From Heliobacterium chlorum (GTDB taxonomy: Bacteria; Bacillota; Desulfitobacteriia; Heliobacteriales; Heliobacteriaceae): a stretch of 64,000 bases of DNA. A program made the translations under genes and the position numbers. The notes beneath the pieces are model-generated. The model was not told the origin of the DNA, searched no databases, and was given only the letters and a program-made list of their open reading frames with translations. Below, one piece after another: positions 34,067 through 44,234 of this stretch. The stretch's first letter is position 1. The number at the start of each line of letters is the position of its first letter. Location of the stretch: positions 23,594-87,593 of the forward strand of contig NZ_JACVHF010000016.1 in the NCBI RefSeq assembly GCF_014502795.1. Reading direction: 5' to 3'.

Positions 34067-36535
34067 TTATAAAGCGACGGGACCTTTCTCGAACATTTGC
34101 GGAATCTCTGTAGCCGGTACAGGATCACTAAAATAATATCCCTGTAGCTCGTCACAACCGACGGAGCGCAAAAATTCGACCTGTTCAAGGGAGCCTACAC
34201 CTTCGGCAGCAATTTTCATATGCAAGCTATGAGCCAAGGCAGAAAAACCTTGAATCAATTCCCGGTGATGATGATTAGAGACTAGGTCACAAACGAAGGA
34301 AGGATCGATCTTCAATGTACTCACAGGGAGGCTTTGCAAGAGAGGAATCCGCGAACAGTTCTTTCCGAACTGCTCAATGACGATATTAACTCCGGCAGAC
34401 TTTAACTGGTTCAGAACCGTCAGGGCCGATTCTTCATACTGCAGAACCATTTCTTCCCCAATCTCCAATTCCACCAAATTGGGTGGAATTCTCGTGGCCT
34501 CTAAGACATCTTTGACCATCGAGTCTAATTGGGTGTACTGTATCTGTCTCCCACACAAGTTGATCGCCAGTTTAACAGGGCTGTTCCCCTCATCCAGCCA
34601 AGATCTCAGCTGTTCACAAGCCGTGCGCAAGCACCATTCCCCAATGGGAACGATCAAGCCAGAATCTTCAGCTAAACGTAAAAACTCAGTGGGAGAGACG
34701 ATACCGATGTCGGGATGCTGCCACCGGATCAACGCCTCGACAGCAACCGGCACATGGCTGTGAGCATCCACTTTTGGCTGATAATAAAGGACAAATTCAT
34801 TTTGTTCCAAAGCATGACGGAGGCGGTTTTCCATAGCCAGACGCTCAAAAGCCCAGGCATTGAGAGCTGGTGTATACAGTTGATAATTGTTTCTGCCTTG
34901 TTCCTTCGCCCGGTACATGGCCGCGTCGGCATTCTTCATCAAGCTGTCTGCTTCTTCCCCATCGGTCGGAAAAACAGCAATCCCGATGCTGGTGGTCGTG
35001 CAGAACTGCTGTCCCGAGAAGAGCCAGGGCTGACGGAGAGATGATAATATTTTTTGGGCCACTTTCGCCGCGTCCTCTACGTTCCCGATCTGAGGCAGCA
35101 AGACGGTGAATTCATCACCGCCCAAACGAGCGACCGTATCGCTTTCGCGGACTGAATTGCGCAATCTCCGGGCTACCCCTTGAAGGAGTTGATCACCGAC
35201 GGCGTGCCCAAAAGTATCATTGATCACCTTAAAACGGTCTAAATCCAAAAACAAAACCGCTAACATGTGATGGTTTCGTCCTGCATGGGCAAGGGCCTGC
35301 GTGAGCCGGTCAATAAAAAGCAATCGGTTCGGCAGATCGGTCAAAGCGTCGTGGTAGGCTTGATGTTTGATTAAATCCTGAGCTTGTTTATGCTCGGTGA
35401 TATCGCTAAATACGGCTGCATAATGGGTTGCCCGTCCCAAATCATCGCAAATGGCACTGATCGTCAGCCAGGCGGCATATAGCTCGCCGTTTTTCCTCCG
35501 ATTCCAGATCTCGCCCTGCCACCGGCCTGTTTTTAATAGCGAAGACCATAATTGTTTATAAAACTCAGGATTATGGCGACCTGATTGGAAGATGTTCGGT
35601 TTCTTTCCGTTCACTTCTTCGAAACTGTATCCGGTAGAAATGGTAAAGGCAGGGTTTACCGATTGAATGTATCCCTCTTGATCGGTCACCAAGATCCCTT
35701 CCGTAGTGTTTTCAAAGACGTTGGAGGCCAACCTCAGCTGTTCCTCCACCTTTTTTCGCTCGCTGATATCCTGAAAAACAGCTACGGCGCCGCTAATTTT
35801 ATCGTTGACCATCAGCGGTGTCGAAACCAGGGAGACGGGAAAGACGGCACCGTCTTTGCGGGTGAAGTAATCCTCATCGCTGCGATAGGTGTTTCCTGAG
35901 CGGGTCGTTTTCAAGATAGGGCAGTCTTCCGCTTCGATGGCGCTACCGTCGATATGTTTACGGTAGATGATATCATGGATGTATTTTCCGGAAAGTTCCT
36001 GAAGGGTCCACCCGAGAATTCTTTCTCCTTCCGGATTCAGAAAGGTCAGGCCACCTTCCGCGTCAATCACATACAACCCTTCTCCAAGGGCAGATGCGAT
36101 AGCTCTTAGTTGAGTTTCTCGAGCCATAAGCTCTTGTTCCATCCGTTGAGCTTCGATCAAACGCCGAACACGCTGGCGGAGGACGGCCCAGTGAATCGGT
36201 TTGGTGATGTAATCGATAGCCCCTGCCTGAAAAGCCTGTTCAACAGAACTGTCATCATCCAGCCCGGTGATCATCAGTACGGGGACTTTACCGCCTGGTT
36301 GGTCTTGAAGATGGGCCAAAGCCGTAAAACCGTCCATCTCAGGCATGACCACATCCATGAGGACCAATTCCGGTCGGTATTGTTCGTAGACAAGCAATGC
36401 TTCTTTGCCGTCTCCCGCCTCAATGACAGAATAACCATCCCGCTCCAAGGCACGCCTCAAAACGAGTCTCATGGCCCGATCGTCGTCAGCCACAAGGATG
36501 AGCGGACGATTGGTTTGGTTTTTGTTATTCCCCAT
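34067..36535 (-). CDS. REC-PAS-PAS-GGDEF-EAL protein with altered EAL site
   Basis: Cytoplasmic c-di-GMP signalling protein of 822 residues. Domains: receiver (about 12-130, phospho-Asp in VLMDVVMPEMDG), two PAS (about 145-265 and 270-390), GGDEF (about 395-555, intact RLGGDEFTVLLP) and EAL (about 570-815, EALIRW present). In the EAL domain the metal-binding DDFG motif reads EQFGKN, and the conserved ELTE-type segment reads EIGEE. The GGDEF half looks active and the EAL half probably is not. No histidine kinase gene is adjacent. Start ATG follows AAGGAAA. Confidence 0.92.
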   Translation of the reverse strand: MGNNKNQTNRPLILVADDDRAMRLVLRRALERDGYSVIEAGDGKEALLVYEQYRPELVLMDVVMPEMDGFTALAHLQDQPGGKVPVLMITGLDDDSSVEQAFQAGAIDYITKPIHWAVLRQRVRRLIEAQRMEQELMARETQLRAIASALGEGLYVIDAEGGLTFLNPEGERILGWTLQELSGKYIHDIIYRKHIDGSAIEAEDCPILKTTRSGNTYRSDEDYFTRKDGAVFPVSLVSTPLMVNDKISGAVAVFQDISERKKVEEQLRLASNVFENTTEGILVTDQEGYIQSVNPAFTISTGYSFEEVNGKKPNIFQSGRHNPEFYKQLWSSLLKTGRWQGEIWNRRKNGELYAAWLTISAICDDLGRATHYAAVFSDITEHKQAQDLIKHQAYHDALTDLPNRLLFIDRLTQALAHAGRNHHMLAVLFLDLDRFKVINDTFGHAVGDQLLQGVARRLRNSVRESDTVARLGGDEFTVLLPQIGNVEDAAKVAQKILSSLRQPWLFSGQQFCTTTSIGIAVFPTDGEEADSLMKNADAAMYRAKEQGRNNYQLYTPALNAWAFERLAMENRLRHALEQNEFVLYYQPKVDAHSHVPVAVEALIRWQHPDIGIVSPTEFLRLAEDSGLIVPIGEWCLRTACEQLRSWLDEGNSPVKLAINLCGRQIQYTQLDSMVKDVLEATRIPPNLVELEIGEEMVLQYEESALTVLNQLKSAGVNIVIEQFGKNCSRIPLLQSLPVSTLKIDPSFVCDLVSNHHHRELIQGFSALAHSLHMKIAAEGVGSLEQVEFLRSVGCDELQGYYFSDPVPATEIPQMFEKGPVAL

Positions 36536-36675
36536 ACGTTTCCTTTCGTGTAAGACGCAAATGTAAACACGAACTCCGTTTATGGCTTACTTACATTATC
36601 TAAGCGACTCAGCAACCCTGTCAAGGACATGAGGAAGAAATGGTGAAATATTGATTACTCTTTAAACAATAAAAA

Positions 36676-36695
36676 GCCGGGGAACTATCCCCGGC
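36676..36695 (-). terminator. Terminator after trxA
   Basis: Arms GCCGGGG (36676-36682) and CCCCGGC (36689-36695) with a following T run on the minus strand. Confidence 0.85.
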
Positions 36696-36720
36696 CTGTA
36701 AAAACGAATATATGTGCTGA

Positions 36721-37050
36721 TTAGATGTGCTTTTCCAACAGTTTCACTAACTCAGCCTTGTTCTTGTAACCAATGGCTTTGTCAACAACCTGTCCATTCT
36801 TAAAGACCATCAGCGTAGGAATGGACATGATGCCGTATTCGGCAGCGATCTGGCGGTTTTCATCGACATTTAGCTTGCCTACAGCAGCTTTACCAGCCAT
36901 TTCAGCAGCTACTTCTTCGACGATAGGGGCAATCATTTTGCAAGGACCGCACCAGGCTGCCCAGAAGTCAACGAGAACAGGTTTTTCTGATTCAAGTACG
37001 GAAGACCGGAAGTTTTCATCACTGAGGACCAATACGTTTTCACTCGCCAT
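36721..37050 (-). CDS. trxA: Thioredoxin
   Basis: Cytoplasmic disulfide reductase of 109 residues with the active site WCGPC (33-37), the buried Asp in VLVDFWA and the cis-Pro in SIPTLMVFKNG. It follows the CsoR-type repressor gene by 32 nt and likely shares its metal-responsive promoter. No thioredoxin reductase gene is in the window. Start ATG is behind AAAGGAGA. Confidence 0.97.
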   Translation of the reverse strand: MASENVLVLSDENFRSSVLESEKPVLVDFWAAWCGPCKMIAPIVEEVAAEMAGKAAVGKLNVDENRQIAAEYGIMSIPTLMVFKNGQVVDKAIGYKNKAELVKLLEKHI

Positions 37051-37082
37051 CGAATTCCATCTCCTTTTGAAACTTCACTCAC

Positions 37083-37355
37083 CTATTTGGTGAATTTCGC
37101 AAGAACATCAACCAATTCTTCCAGAGCTTTTTCCTGGTCACTAGAAAGGGGGACATTCTGCAGACATTTGCGACTATGGTTCATTATGATCAGCGTACCT
37201 ACACGATTAATAGCTGCTTTTGCCGCCGCGACTTGGACGAGCAAATCTAAGCAGGCCTTGTCATCAGCGATCATCTTCTGGATGCCTTTAATCTGGCCTT
37301 CAATTTTCTTGAGACGCCGGATTAAGGCTTCTTTCGAATGCGTGCAGTCCAGCAT
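37083..37355 (-). CDS. CsoR/RcnR-family metal-sensing repressor
   Basis: All-helical DNA-binding repressor of 90 residues. It has the CsoR metal triad C35, H60 and C64 (ACLDLL and NHSRKC), the Cu(I) pattern rather than the CstR two-Cys pattern. Start ATG 37355 (GTG 37361 is an alternative). It is first in an operon with trxA, and its own promoter contains a GC-flanked inverted repeat. No copper ATPase or chaperone gene is adjacent, so the regulated output here is thioredoxin. Copper or persulfide as inducer is inferred. Confidence 0.9.
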   Translation of the reverse strand: MLDCTHSKEALIRRLKKIEGQIKGIQKMIADDKACLDLLVQVAAAKAAINRVGTLIIMNHSRKCLQNVPLSSDQEKALEELVDVLAKFTK

Positions 37356-37372
37356 CACCACCCCCAGTCTAG

Positions 37373-37389
37373 ATACCCATACCGGGTAT
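37373..37389 (-). promoter_or_regulatory. Putative CsoR operator
   Basis: Palindrome ATACCC (37373-37378) and GGGTAT (37384-37389), the half-site type of CsoR boxes, placed between the predicted start of transcription and the gene. Confidence 0.75.
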
Positions 37390-37397
37390 GCAACTTA

Positions 37398-37426
37398 ATT
37401 ATAGCGGGGTATGTGCCGGTTGTCAA
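37398..37426 (-). promoter_or_regulatory. csoR-trxA promoter
   Basis: Minus-strand TTGACA (37421-37426) and TATAAT (37398-37403), both consensus, 17 nt apart. Confidence 0.88.
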
Positions 37427-37447
37427 CGGACGGTAGCAATGGATACA

Positions 37448-38221
37448 TTAATCTTGTCGTTCCTTGTCTAGAATATCTCTAACAACGACAGAAGCTAGGA
37501 TGAGGCCGGCCACCGATGGTACAAAAGAGATGCTTCCCGGGATTTGACGTTTTTTCAGGCATGTGGCGCCGAACTCTGTATCTGGATTGGGGCAAACACA
37601 GTTTTCAGCACAAGCCACCTCACCTTGCGGGGGTAAGGGGGGTTCGGTGGAATAGACGACTTTAAGCTTATCGATTCCCAAACGGCGCAATTCCTTGCGC
37701 ATCACCTTGGCAAGGGGGTCCATCGATGTTTTAAAAATGTCGGCAACTGATAAACGAGTCGGATCGAGTTTATTCCCCGCTCCTAATGCACTTACTACAG
37801 GCACGTTGACCGCCTTGGCTTTTTGGATAATGGTCAACTTGCCTTTGACCGTGTCGATGGCGTCAACGACGTAATCCAGGTCCGGTGTGATAATCTCTTC
37901 CCCTTCTTCGACCCCGTAAAAGCGGCGGTAACAGTCAATTCGAGCTTTCGGGTTGATGTCCCGTACCCTCGCCGCCATAACTTCCACCTTTACTTCGCCC
38001 ACGGTCGAGTGGAGAGCGTGAATCTGCCGGTTTATGTTGGTCAAACAAATGTCATCGTGATCGATGAGCACCAGATGACCAATGCCGCAGCGGGCCAAAG
38101 CTTCCACGGTATAAGAACCGACACCGCCAATGCCAAAGACGGCAACCTTGGCATTGGCTAGCGCTTGAATTCCGCTTTCGCCGATGAGTAGCTCAGTTCG
38201 AGAAAAGACGTGCTGTTTCAC
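37448..38221 (-). CDS. tcdA: tRNA threonylcarbamoyladenosine dehydratase (TcdA/CsdL, YrvM)
   Basis: E1-like ThiF-fold enzyme that cyclises t6A37 to ct6A in tRNA using ATP. The 257-residue protein has the nucleotide-binding GIGGVGSYTVEALARCGIG, DHDDICLTNINRQ and DAIDTVKGK, and a Cys-rich segment (CAENCVCPNPDTEFGATC) as in the family. Start GTG lies 9 nt after the aspS stop, so it is coupled to aspS. Confidence 0.9.
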   Translation of the reverse strand: MKQHVFSRTELLIGESGIQALANAKVAVFGIGGVGSYTVEALARCGIGHLVLIDHDDICLTNINRQIHALHSTVGEVKVEVMAARVRDINPKARIDCYRRFYGVEEGEEIITPDLDYVVDAIDTVKGKLTIIQKAKAVNVPVVSALGAGNKLDPTRLSVADIFKTSMDPLAKVMRKELRRLGIDKLKVVYSTEPPLPPQGEVACAENCVCPNPDTEFGATCLKKRQIPGSISFVPSVAGLILASVVVRDILDKERQD

Positions 38222-38230
38222 GGTTTATCC

Positions 38231-40033
38231 TTATTTCTTCCCTGCTAGTTTCGCAGGGAGATCCAACTTGATGTGCAGTTCCTTCAGTTGTTTCGGGGAA
38301 ACTGTATTTGGCGCTCCAACCATAAGATCCGATGCGGACTGGGTTTTGGGGAATGCGATGACGTCACGGATCGTGTCACGACCCATCATGAGCATGATCA
38401 TCCGGTCAAGTCCAAAAGCGATGCCGCCATGGGGTGGTGTGCCGTATTCAAAAGCTTCCAGCAGATAACCGAATTTCTGGTTGGCTTCTTCCTGACTGAA
38501 TCCGAGAAGCGAAAACATCTTCTCTTGAATATCCCGATGATAAATTCGCAGGGATCCACCTCCTAATTCTACCCCGTTTAGGACCAAATCATAAGCTTTG
38601 GCCCGGACTTTCGACGGATCGCTGTCCAGCAGCGGCAGGTCTTCGTCTTTCGGCGAGGTAAATGGATGGTGAATGGCTACATAGCGCTTCTCTTCCGCAT
38701 CATATTCAAGCAGCGGGAAGTCTACGACCCATGCAAATTCGAGTTTTTCCGGGTCGATGAGGTTCAGACGGCGTCCTAGTTCCAAACGCAAGTTGCCCAG
38801 TGCAGCGGCAACGACGGAGGGCTTGTCTGCCACGAACATAAGCAAGTCGCCTGTTTCCGCTTGCATCGTTTGCAACAAAGCGGCAAACTGTTCTTCCGTA
38901 AAGAACTTTGAGATGGGCGATTTAGGACCTTCCGGTGTCATCTGAATATAGGCTAATCCTTTGGCACCGTAGATGGCCGTCAGTTTTGTCAATTCGTCAA
39001 TTTCTTTCCGGGAGAAGTGGGCGCAGCCTTTGGCGTTAATCCCTTTGATTTGGCCGCCGCCTTTGGCCACGGCAGCAAATACTTTGAACTCTACATCCTT
39101 TACGACGTCAGTGACATCGGTCAACTCGAGGCCAAAGCGCAGATCCGGTTTGTCCGAACCATAGCGTCCCATTGCTTCGCTGTAGGGAATGCGGCGGAAG
39201 GAAGCAGGAATCTCTTTGCCCAGCGCTTCTTTGAAGATAAAGGAGACCATTTTCTCCATTAGCGACAGGATGTCATCCATTTCGACAAAGGACATTTCGA
39301 TATCTAGTTGGGTAAATTCCGGTTGACGATCGGCCCGCAGATCTTCGTCACGGAAGCAGCGGACGATCTGGAAGTACCGCTCCATGCCGGAGACCATCAA
39401 AATCTGCTTATAAATTTGGGGCGATTGAGGCAGGGCAAAAAATTCTCCCGGATGCACCCGGCTGGGAACGAGGAAATCGCGGGCGCCTTCAGGGGTGGAG
39501 TTGATCAACATCGGTGTTTCAATTTCTAAAAAACCGTTGCGATCCAGGAAATCGCGCATGGCTTTGGCCGTCTTATGGCGGACGATGAGATTGCGCTGCA
39601 TTTCCGGCCGGCGCAGGTCTAAATAGCGGTATTTAAGACGGACCATCTCATCGACATCGACGTCATCTTCGATGTAGAATGGCGGTGTTTTGGCCGAGTT
39701 TAAGATCAGCAGTTGGCGAGCATAGACCTCGACTTCACCAGTCGGAAGGTTGGCGTTGATCGTACCTTCCGGGCGGGCTTTTACATCGCCGGTGACAGCG
39801 AGGACATATTCGTTGCGGACACTTTCCGCTTTTTTGAAGGCTTCTTGTCCCACTTCAGGGCTGAAGACGACCTGAACGAGTCCGGAACGGTCCCGAAGGT
39901 CAACAAAAATCAGCCCGCCATGGTCTCGGCGGCGCTGGACCCAGCCCATGAGGGTTACTTGAGATCCTGTGTTTTCTTTACGCAATTCCCCACACGGGTG
40001 GGAACGTTTCATTCCTAACATCATATCAGCCAT
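38231..40033 (-). CDS. aspS: Aspartyl-tRNA synthetase (bacterial type)
   Basis: Class II synthetase of 600 residues. The N-terminal OB-fold ([31 protein letters not shown]) binds the anticodon. It is followed by the catalytic core, the bacterial insertion GAD domain and motif 3 in [26 protein letters not shown]. Bacterial-type AspRS may be discriminating or also charge tRNA-Asn; this cannot be decided here. Start ATG 40033 has AAGGA at long spacing; another ATG lies four codons on. It follows hisS, with truncated repeat copy D between. Confidence 0.96.
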   Translation of the reverse strand: MADMMLGMKRSHPCGELRKENTGSQVTLMGWVQRRRDHGGLIFVDLRDRSGLVQVVFSPEVGQEAFKKAESVRNEYVLAVTGDVKARPEGTINANLPTGEVEVYARQLLILNSAKTPPFYIEDDVDVDEMVRLKYRYLDLRRPEMQRNLIVRHKTAKAMRDFLDRNGFLEIETPMLINSTPEGARDFLVPSRVHPGEFFALPQSPQIYKQILMVSGMERYFQIVRCFRDEDLRADRQPEFTQLDIEMSFVEMDDILSLMEKMVSFIFKEALGKEIPASFRRIPYSEAMGRYGSDKPDLRFGLELTDVTDVVKDVEFKVFAAVAKGGGQIKGINAKGCAHFSRKEIDELTKLTAIYGAKGLAYIQMTPEGPKSPISKFFTEEQFAALLQTMQAETGDLLMFVADKPSVVAAALGNLRLELGRRLNLIDPEKLEFAWVVDFPLLEYDAEEKRYVAIHHPFTSPKDEDLPLLDSDPSKVRAKAYDLVLNGVELGGGSLRIYHRDIQEKMFSLLGFSQEEANQKFGYLLEAFEYGTPPHGGIAFGLDRMIMLMMGRDTIRDVIAFPKTQSASDLMVGAPNTVSPKQLKELHIKLDLPAKLAGKK

Positions 40034-40132
40034 GGTGTGGTTACTTCGTCCTTTCTTTCTTTGGCAGTCTTAATGGTCATTCAAAAAGATATTTTATCGT
40101 AATAATACCAGAAAAAAAGAAATTTTGCTAAG

Positions 40133-40234
40133 GCGGGGGAGTGTATTGACTTCATTCGCTAAGGGTTTCGCGGCTGTTCGCTTGGTTGCTTCGCGGACGG
40201 GCCAAACCTCTGGGTTTTTCTGCATGTAAACCGT
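40133..40234. repeat. Dispersed hairpin repeat, copy D (truncated)
   Basis: It has the left arm (GGGGGAGTGTATTGAC, start near 40135), the left inner segment and the inner hairpin's conserved CTCTGGGTTTTTCTGCATGT loop. It breaks off near 40234 into unrelated AT-rich sequence before any right arm. The inner arm GGGCGCCA reads CGGGCCA, so the hairpin is degraded. It lies in the hisS-aspS spacer. Confidence 0.85.
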
Positions 40235-40284
40235 TGTAAATACAATAAAATTGTCATTGTCTGATAGAAATTATTAGTTTCTGC

Positions 40285-41547
40285 TTAAAAAAGCCCGGAA
40301 AGAATTTCTGGAGCTTCCTCAAGCGGAATCTCTCTCTGCTCTCCCGTTCCCATCGTCCGAACGGTGATGACGCCCCGTTCCACTTCACCTTGACCGACGA
40401 TGACGACGTAGGGAGCGTGGAAGCGGTCAGCTGTTTTCATCTGTGCTTTCAGGGAGCGTTCGAGGTAGTCCAGTTCGACAGAAAGGCCTTTTTTGCGCAA
40501 GGTCTGAGCGAGTCCGAAAGCGACGGGAGCTGTTCCTTCACCAGCCATGGCGATGAAGATGTTCCGCAGTTCCCGGCTGTCACTCTCCAAGAGGCCTTGG
40601 TTTTCCATGGTAAGCAGTACCCGCTCGAGGCCAAGGCCGAAGCCGATGCCTGGGACAGAGGGGCCGCCGAGGGTTTCGACTAGGTTATCGTAACGGCCGC
40701 CGCCACCGATGGAGGACTGGGCGCCGATGTCGGTGGAGACGATTTCGAAAGCGGTTTTGTTATAGTAATCAAGGCCGCGAACGAGCCGGTCATCCAAGGT
40801 GTATTCCACACCGGCTGCTTCCAACAGTTCTTTGACGGAAGCGAAGTGGTCGGCACATTCGTCACAAAGGTATCCGACCGTCGTCGGGGCTCCCTGAGAG
40901 AGTTCCTGACAGCGTTCGTTTTTGCAGTCGAGGACCCGCATAGGATTCCGGTCCAACCGCTTCTGGCAGTCGCCGCAGAGTTCGCTCGCTCTTGGCTGCA
41001 AAAATTCCTGCAGTGCTTGGCGATGTCCGGGGCGGCACTTGGGGCAGCCAATGGAGTTAAGCAGAAGCTGCAGATTTTTTAGCCCCAGCCGTTGGTAGAA
41101 GTCCATGGCCATAGCGATAACTTCCGCATCGACGCGGGGGCTTGCTGAGCCAAAGACTTCGATGCCAAACTGGTGAAACTGCCGCAGACGTCCCGCTTGG
41201 GGACGGCCAAAGCGAAACATGGGGCCAATGTAGTAGACTTTTACCGGTAAGGGACCGGCATAGAGTTTATGTTCGAGTAGGGCCCGGACAGTTGGTGCTG
41301 TGCCTTCCGGGCGCAGCGTCAAGTCGCGTCCGCCCCGGTCCTGAAAATCATAGGTCTCTTTCTGGACGATGTCGGTCGTTTCACCGACACCGCGATGGAA
41401 GACCTCACTGTGTTCGAAAATAGGGGACCGGATCTCCTCATAACCATATTCCCGGCAAATCTGGCGAATGGTTCCCTCAATCATCTGCCAATGGCGGGAC
41501 TGCCCGGGAAGAATATCTTTTGTCCCGCGCGGAGCGCTGGTCAGCAT
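40285..41547 (-). CDS. hisS: Histidyl-tRNA synthetase
   Basis: Class II synthetase of 420 residues. Motif 1-2 region and [19 protein letters not shown], the HisRS signatures [15 protein letters not shown] (HisA) and [13 protein letters not shown] (HisB), and the C-terminal anticodon-binding domain are all present. A cysteine-rich insert (GCPKCRPGH...[24 protein letters not shown]) follows, as in many bacteria. Start ATG overlaps hemZ by 7 nt. No T-box is seen before it since it is coupled to hemZ. Confidence 0.96.
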   Translation of the reverse strand: MLTSAPRGTKDILPGQSRHWQMIEGTIRQICREYGYEEIRSPIFEHSEVFHRGVGETTDIVQKETYDFQDRGGRDLTLRPEGTAPTVRALLEHKLYAGPLPVKVYYIGPMFRFGRPQAGRLRQFHQFGIEVFGSASPRVDAEVIAMAMDFYQRLGLKNLQLLLNSIGCPKCRPGHRQALQEFLQPRASELCGDCQKRLDRNPMRVLDCKNERCQELSQGAPTTVGYLCDECADHFASVKELLEAAGVEYTLDDRLVRGLDYYNKTAFEIVSTDIGAQSSIGGGGRYDNLVETLGGPSVPGIGFGLGLERVLLTMENQGLLESDSRELRNIFIAMAGEGTAPVAFGLAQTLRKKGLSVELDYLERSLKAQMKTADRFHAPYVVIVGQGEVERGVITVRTMGTGEQREIPLEEAPEILSGLF

Positions 41548-43121
41548 GTCTTTCCCTCCAGTTGTTCTGTTTTGCGCCGGATGATCTCCTGTATGCGCTC
41601 TACATAGTTCATCGGATCTTTCGGATTATGCCATGAATCCAACATGACGGCATCGTCGGGGCGGATGATTTTCGTCGCCGCGCCTGCACCGATACCCCAG
41701 ATGGTTTGGCGTTCTTCCATGACTTGAATATTGTAAATGCACTCCTTTCCAGGTAGTGCATAGCCCACATTCTCCATATTGGCCAAAATGCGTTTTTGCC
41801 GGTACATATAGTAGGGAACCAACCCCAGATTCCGGGCAGCTTTCTTCGTCACTTCGAGCATGGAGGCTACCTCTTCCTCCGGCGGCAGCGCCCACTGGTC
41901 TTTTTCCGCCGTTAGACGAGATGCCCGTTTGAGAGCCATCGTGTGTACTGTCACGTTCTCCGGCTGTAAGACGGCGATTCTTTCCATCGTTTCGTTTACC
42001 GTCGCCGCCGTCTCTCCCGGCAGTCCGATGATCACGTCCATATTGATGATGGGAAATCCCATCTTTTTGGCCAGGGCAACAGTCTTTTCGACCTCTTCCG
42101 GACGATGACAGCGGCCAATCCGTTCTAAGGTGGACGCATTCATCGACTGTGGATTGATGCTTAAGCGGTTAACTCCGTGGGCATTCATAGCTTCTAACTT
42201 CGCCGGATCGAGGGTATCGGGCCTTCCCGCCTCGACAGTAAATTCAACAGTCTCAGGGCCGCAAAGGTACTCCTGTACGTGTTGGAGGAGCCCTTTTAGC
42301 ATCTCAAGATTCAACGATGTAGGCGTACCACCGCCCACATAGATATGCTCCACCTGTTGACCTGCCTTCACCAAAGCCTTGCCTACTTGTTCCACTTCCA
42401 AGAGCAGCGACGACCAAAAAGGCTCCACCCATTTTTTATACTTTTTCAGTTCATAGCCGGGAAAGGAACAATAGAGGCACCGGGTCGGACAAAAAGGGAC
42501 GCCGATATAGACCCCTACTTTATTCCGGTCTTTAGGTCTATGATAAAAAAAAGGCCGCTGCCTCTGGGCGATGTCGATCAGTAGGCTCGTCTTCTCGGGA
42601 TGAACCGCATAGTCCCGAGTGAGTTCATCGGCGATGTTATCTGATGGAATACCCTTGTCCAACCGTCGGTGAACGATTTTCGTCGGCCGCACGCCCGTGA
42701 GAATTCCCCATTGGTTAGTCAACTTACCGGTATAGTCTTCTAAAGCCCGGAGCAAAGCCAGTTTCGATACCCGCCGCCGATCGTTCTCTTCTTCTTCAGG
42801 AACTGTTGAAGAGAGGCTGGCCTTTCCCCGACCCGCTTTACCGTCCATCCAAAAGGTGGCTTCAATCACCGTTCCAGATGGTTCGCTGCTATCTTCAAAG
42901 ACTAACCATGCCGTCGATTCACCGGTCTCCAGCTTATTTGTAACGAAAGAGCCATCAATGGGGCTATCGCCATCGGAATTGTTTTCAAAGGCCTTTATCA
43001 GCCTTAGCTCTTTCGGGTCTAACTCGTGCTCGCAAATCTTTGCCTCAGGAAAAAAAAGCCACAGAACCTCTTGCAAGGTCACCCCAAATCCCTGGGCTCT
43101 CCCCCGCAAGTGGACGTTCAT
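41541..43121 (-). CDS. hemZ: Coproporphyrinogen dehydrogenase HemZ (radical SAM)
   Basis: Oxygen-independent step of haem or tetrapyrrole synthesis. The 526-residue protein has an N-terminal extension and then the radical SAM domain with the cluster motif CPTRCLYC (in [19 protein letters not shown]) and GGGTPT, and a long C-terminal part ending with [25 protein letters not shown] as in HemZ. I start at ATG 43121 (AAAGGGAG upstream) rather than 43130. Relation to HemN/HemW is possible, but length and order with hisS match HemZ of Clostridia. Confidence 0.88.
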   Translation of the reverse strand: MNVHLRGRAQGFGVTLQEVLWLFFPEAKICEHELDPKELRLIKAFENNSDGDSPIDGSFVTNKLETGESTAWLVFEDSSEPSGTVIEATFWMDGKAGRGKASLSSTVPEEEENDRRRVSKLALLRALEDYTGKLTNQWGILTGVRPTKIVHRRLDKGIPSDNIADELTRDYAVHPEKTSLLIDIAQRQRPFFYHRPKDRNKVGVYIGVPFCPTRCLYCSFPGYELKKYKKWVEPFWSSLLLEVEQVGKALVKAGQQVEHIYVGGGTPTSLNLEMLKGLLQHVQEYLCGPETVEFTVEAGRPDTLDPAKLEAMNAHGVNRLSINPQSMNASTLERIGRCHRPEEVEKTVALAKKMGFPIINMDVIIGLPGETAATVNETMERIAVLQPENVTVHTMALKRASRLTAEKDQWALPPEEEVASMLEVTKKAARNLGLVPYYMYRQKRILANMENVGYALPGKECIYNIQVMEERQTIWGIGAGAATKIIRPDDAVMLDSWHNPKDPMNYVERIQEIIRRKTEQLEGKTC

Positions 43122-43151
43122 CGAAGACACTCCCTTTCTTCTGGTAGCCTT

Positions 43152-43775
43152 TTATGTCAAAAATGGATTGCTGCGCTTCTCCTCACCAATGGTCGACGTA
43201 GGACCGTGACCGGAATAGACCACCGTGGGCTCCGGAAGATTGAGCAATTTTGTGTTTATGGACCTGATGATCTCCTCAAAGGAGCCGCCAGGGAAATCAG
43301 TCCGGCCTATCGATCCGGCAAACAATGTATCGCCTGTAAAAACGACTCCGTCCCCTTTCAGACAGATACCACCGACCGTATGTCCAGGCGTATGGAGCAC
43401 TTCGAGTCGTATGGTGCTACCGATTTCGATGATATCGCCTTCCTGCAAAAGGCGGTCTGGAGGTGGGCTGCTGATGGGAACACCGATATAGAGGGATAGA
43501 TTCTTCCCGGCTTCGGCCAACTTAGGGGCATCTTTTTCATGGCACATCAAGGGAGCACCGGTTGCTTCCTTCAGAAACCGGTTAGCGCCGATATGGTCAC
43601 CATGACCGTGGGTATTGATGATGGCGACCACTTTCGCCTTTTCTTCGTTAACCCGGTTGAGGATTCGTTCTCCCTCGTCGCCGGGGTCGATGATCGCTGC
43701 CTCTTTCGTCTCTTCACAGATGACTAGATAACAGTTGGCCCCCAACATACCCGTTTCCATGGAACGAATGATCAC
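43152..43775 (-). CDS. MBL-fold hydrolase, glyoxalase II-like
   Basis: A 208-residue metallo-beta-lactamase-fold enzyme with THGHGDH (metal ligands), a further His in [10 protein letters not shown] and the VFTGDTLF motif, all as in glyoxalase II / YcbL proteins. The true substrate, whether hydroxyacyl-glutathione, bacillithiol or other thioester, is unknown. GTG 43775 overlaps the dtd stop in a GTGA arrangement, so it is translationally coupled to dtd; a longer frame from 43802 would overlap dtd further. Confidence 0.9.
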   Translation of the reverse strand: MIIRSMETGMLGANCYLVICEETKEAAIIDPGDEGERILNRVNEEKAKVVAIINTHGHGDHIGANRFLKEATGAPLMCHEKDAPKLAEAGKNLSLYIGVPISSPPPDRLLQEGDIIEIGSTIRLEVLHTPGHTVGGICLKGDGVVFTGDTLFAGSIGRTDFPGGSFEEIIRSINTKLLNLPEPTVVYSGHGPTSTIGEEKRSNPFLT

Positions 43776-44224
43776 GTTTCGCTGCCCCTTCCTTCCACCC
43801 ACATGGTGACGGGTCCGTCATTGATGATTTCTACGACCATATGAGCTTGAAACTGACCGGTAGCGACCGGTACCTTTAATGTGCGAAGATGGTTCACCAC
43901 TTCATCGACCCGTTCCCGAGCCACTTCAGGCGGTGCGGCCGTAGTAAAGCTAGGGCGCCGCCCCTTCCGGCAATCGCCGTATAAGGTGAACTGACTAACC
44001 ACCAGCACTTCCCCGGCCCTATCGATAACAGAACGATTCATTTTTCCCTGATCGTCTTCAAAAATGCGCAGGTAGGCAATCTTGTCGGCAATATAGAGGG
44101 CGTCCTCGCGAGTATCGCCATGACCTACGCCGACAAGCACAACGAGTCCAGGACCGATCGCCCCGACCTCTTGTCCCTCAACGGTTACCCTGCCTCGCAG
44201 CACACGCTGAATCAGTGCCCGCAT
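43772..44224 (-). CDS. dtd: D-aminoacyl-tRNA deacylase
   Basis: Removes D-amino acids (and glycine from tRNA-Ala) from tRNA. The 150-residue protein has the two conserved active-site motifs SQFTLYGD and [10 protein letters not shown] (the cross-subunit Gly-cis-Pro pair), and the N-terminus [21 protein letters not shown]. It follows relA by 10 nt in the usual relA-dtd order. Confidence 0.96.
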   Translation of the reverse strand: MRALIQRVLRGRVTVEGQEVGAIGPGLVVLVGVGHGDTREDALYIADKIAYLRIFEDDQGKMNRSVIDRAGEVLVVSQFTLYGDCRKGRRPSFTTAAPPEVARERVDEVVNHLRTLKVPVATGQFQAHMVVEIINDGPVTMWVEGRGSET

Positions 44225-44234
44225 GGTACTCTCC

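Noticed and set aside
41541..43121. T-box or histidine leader before hisS
   Set aside because: hisS overlaps hemZ by 7 nt; there is no leader space, and no T-box core was seen upstream of hemZ.
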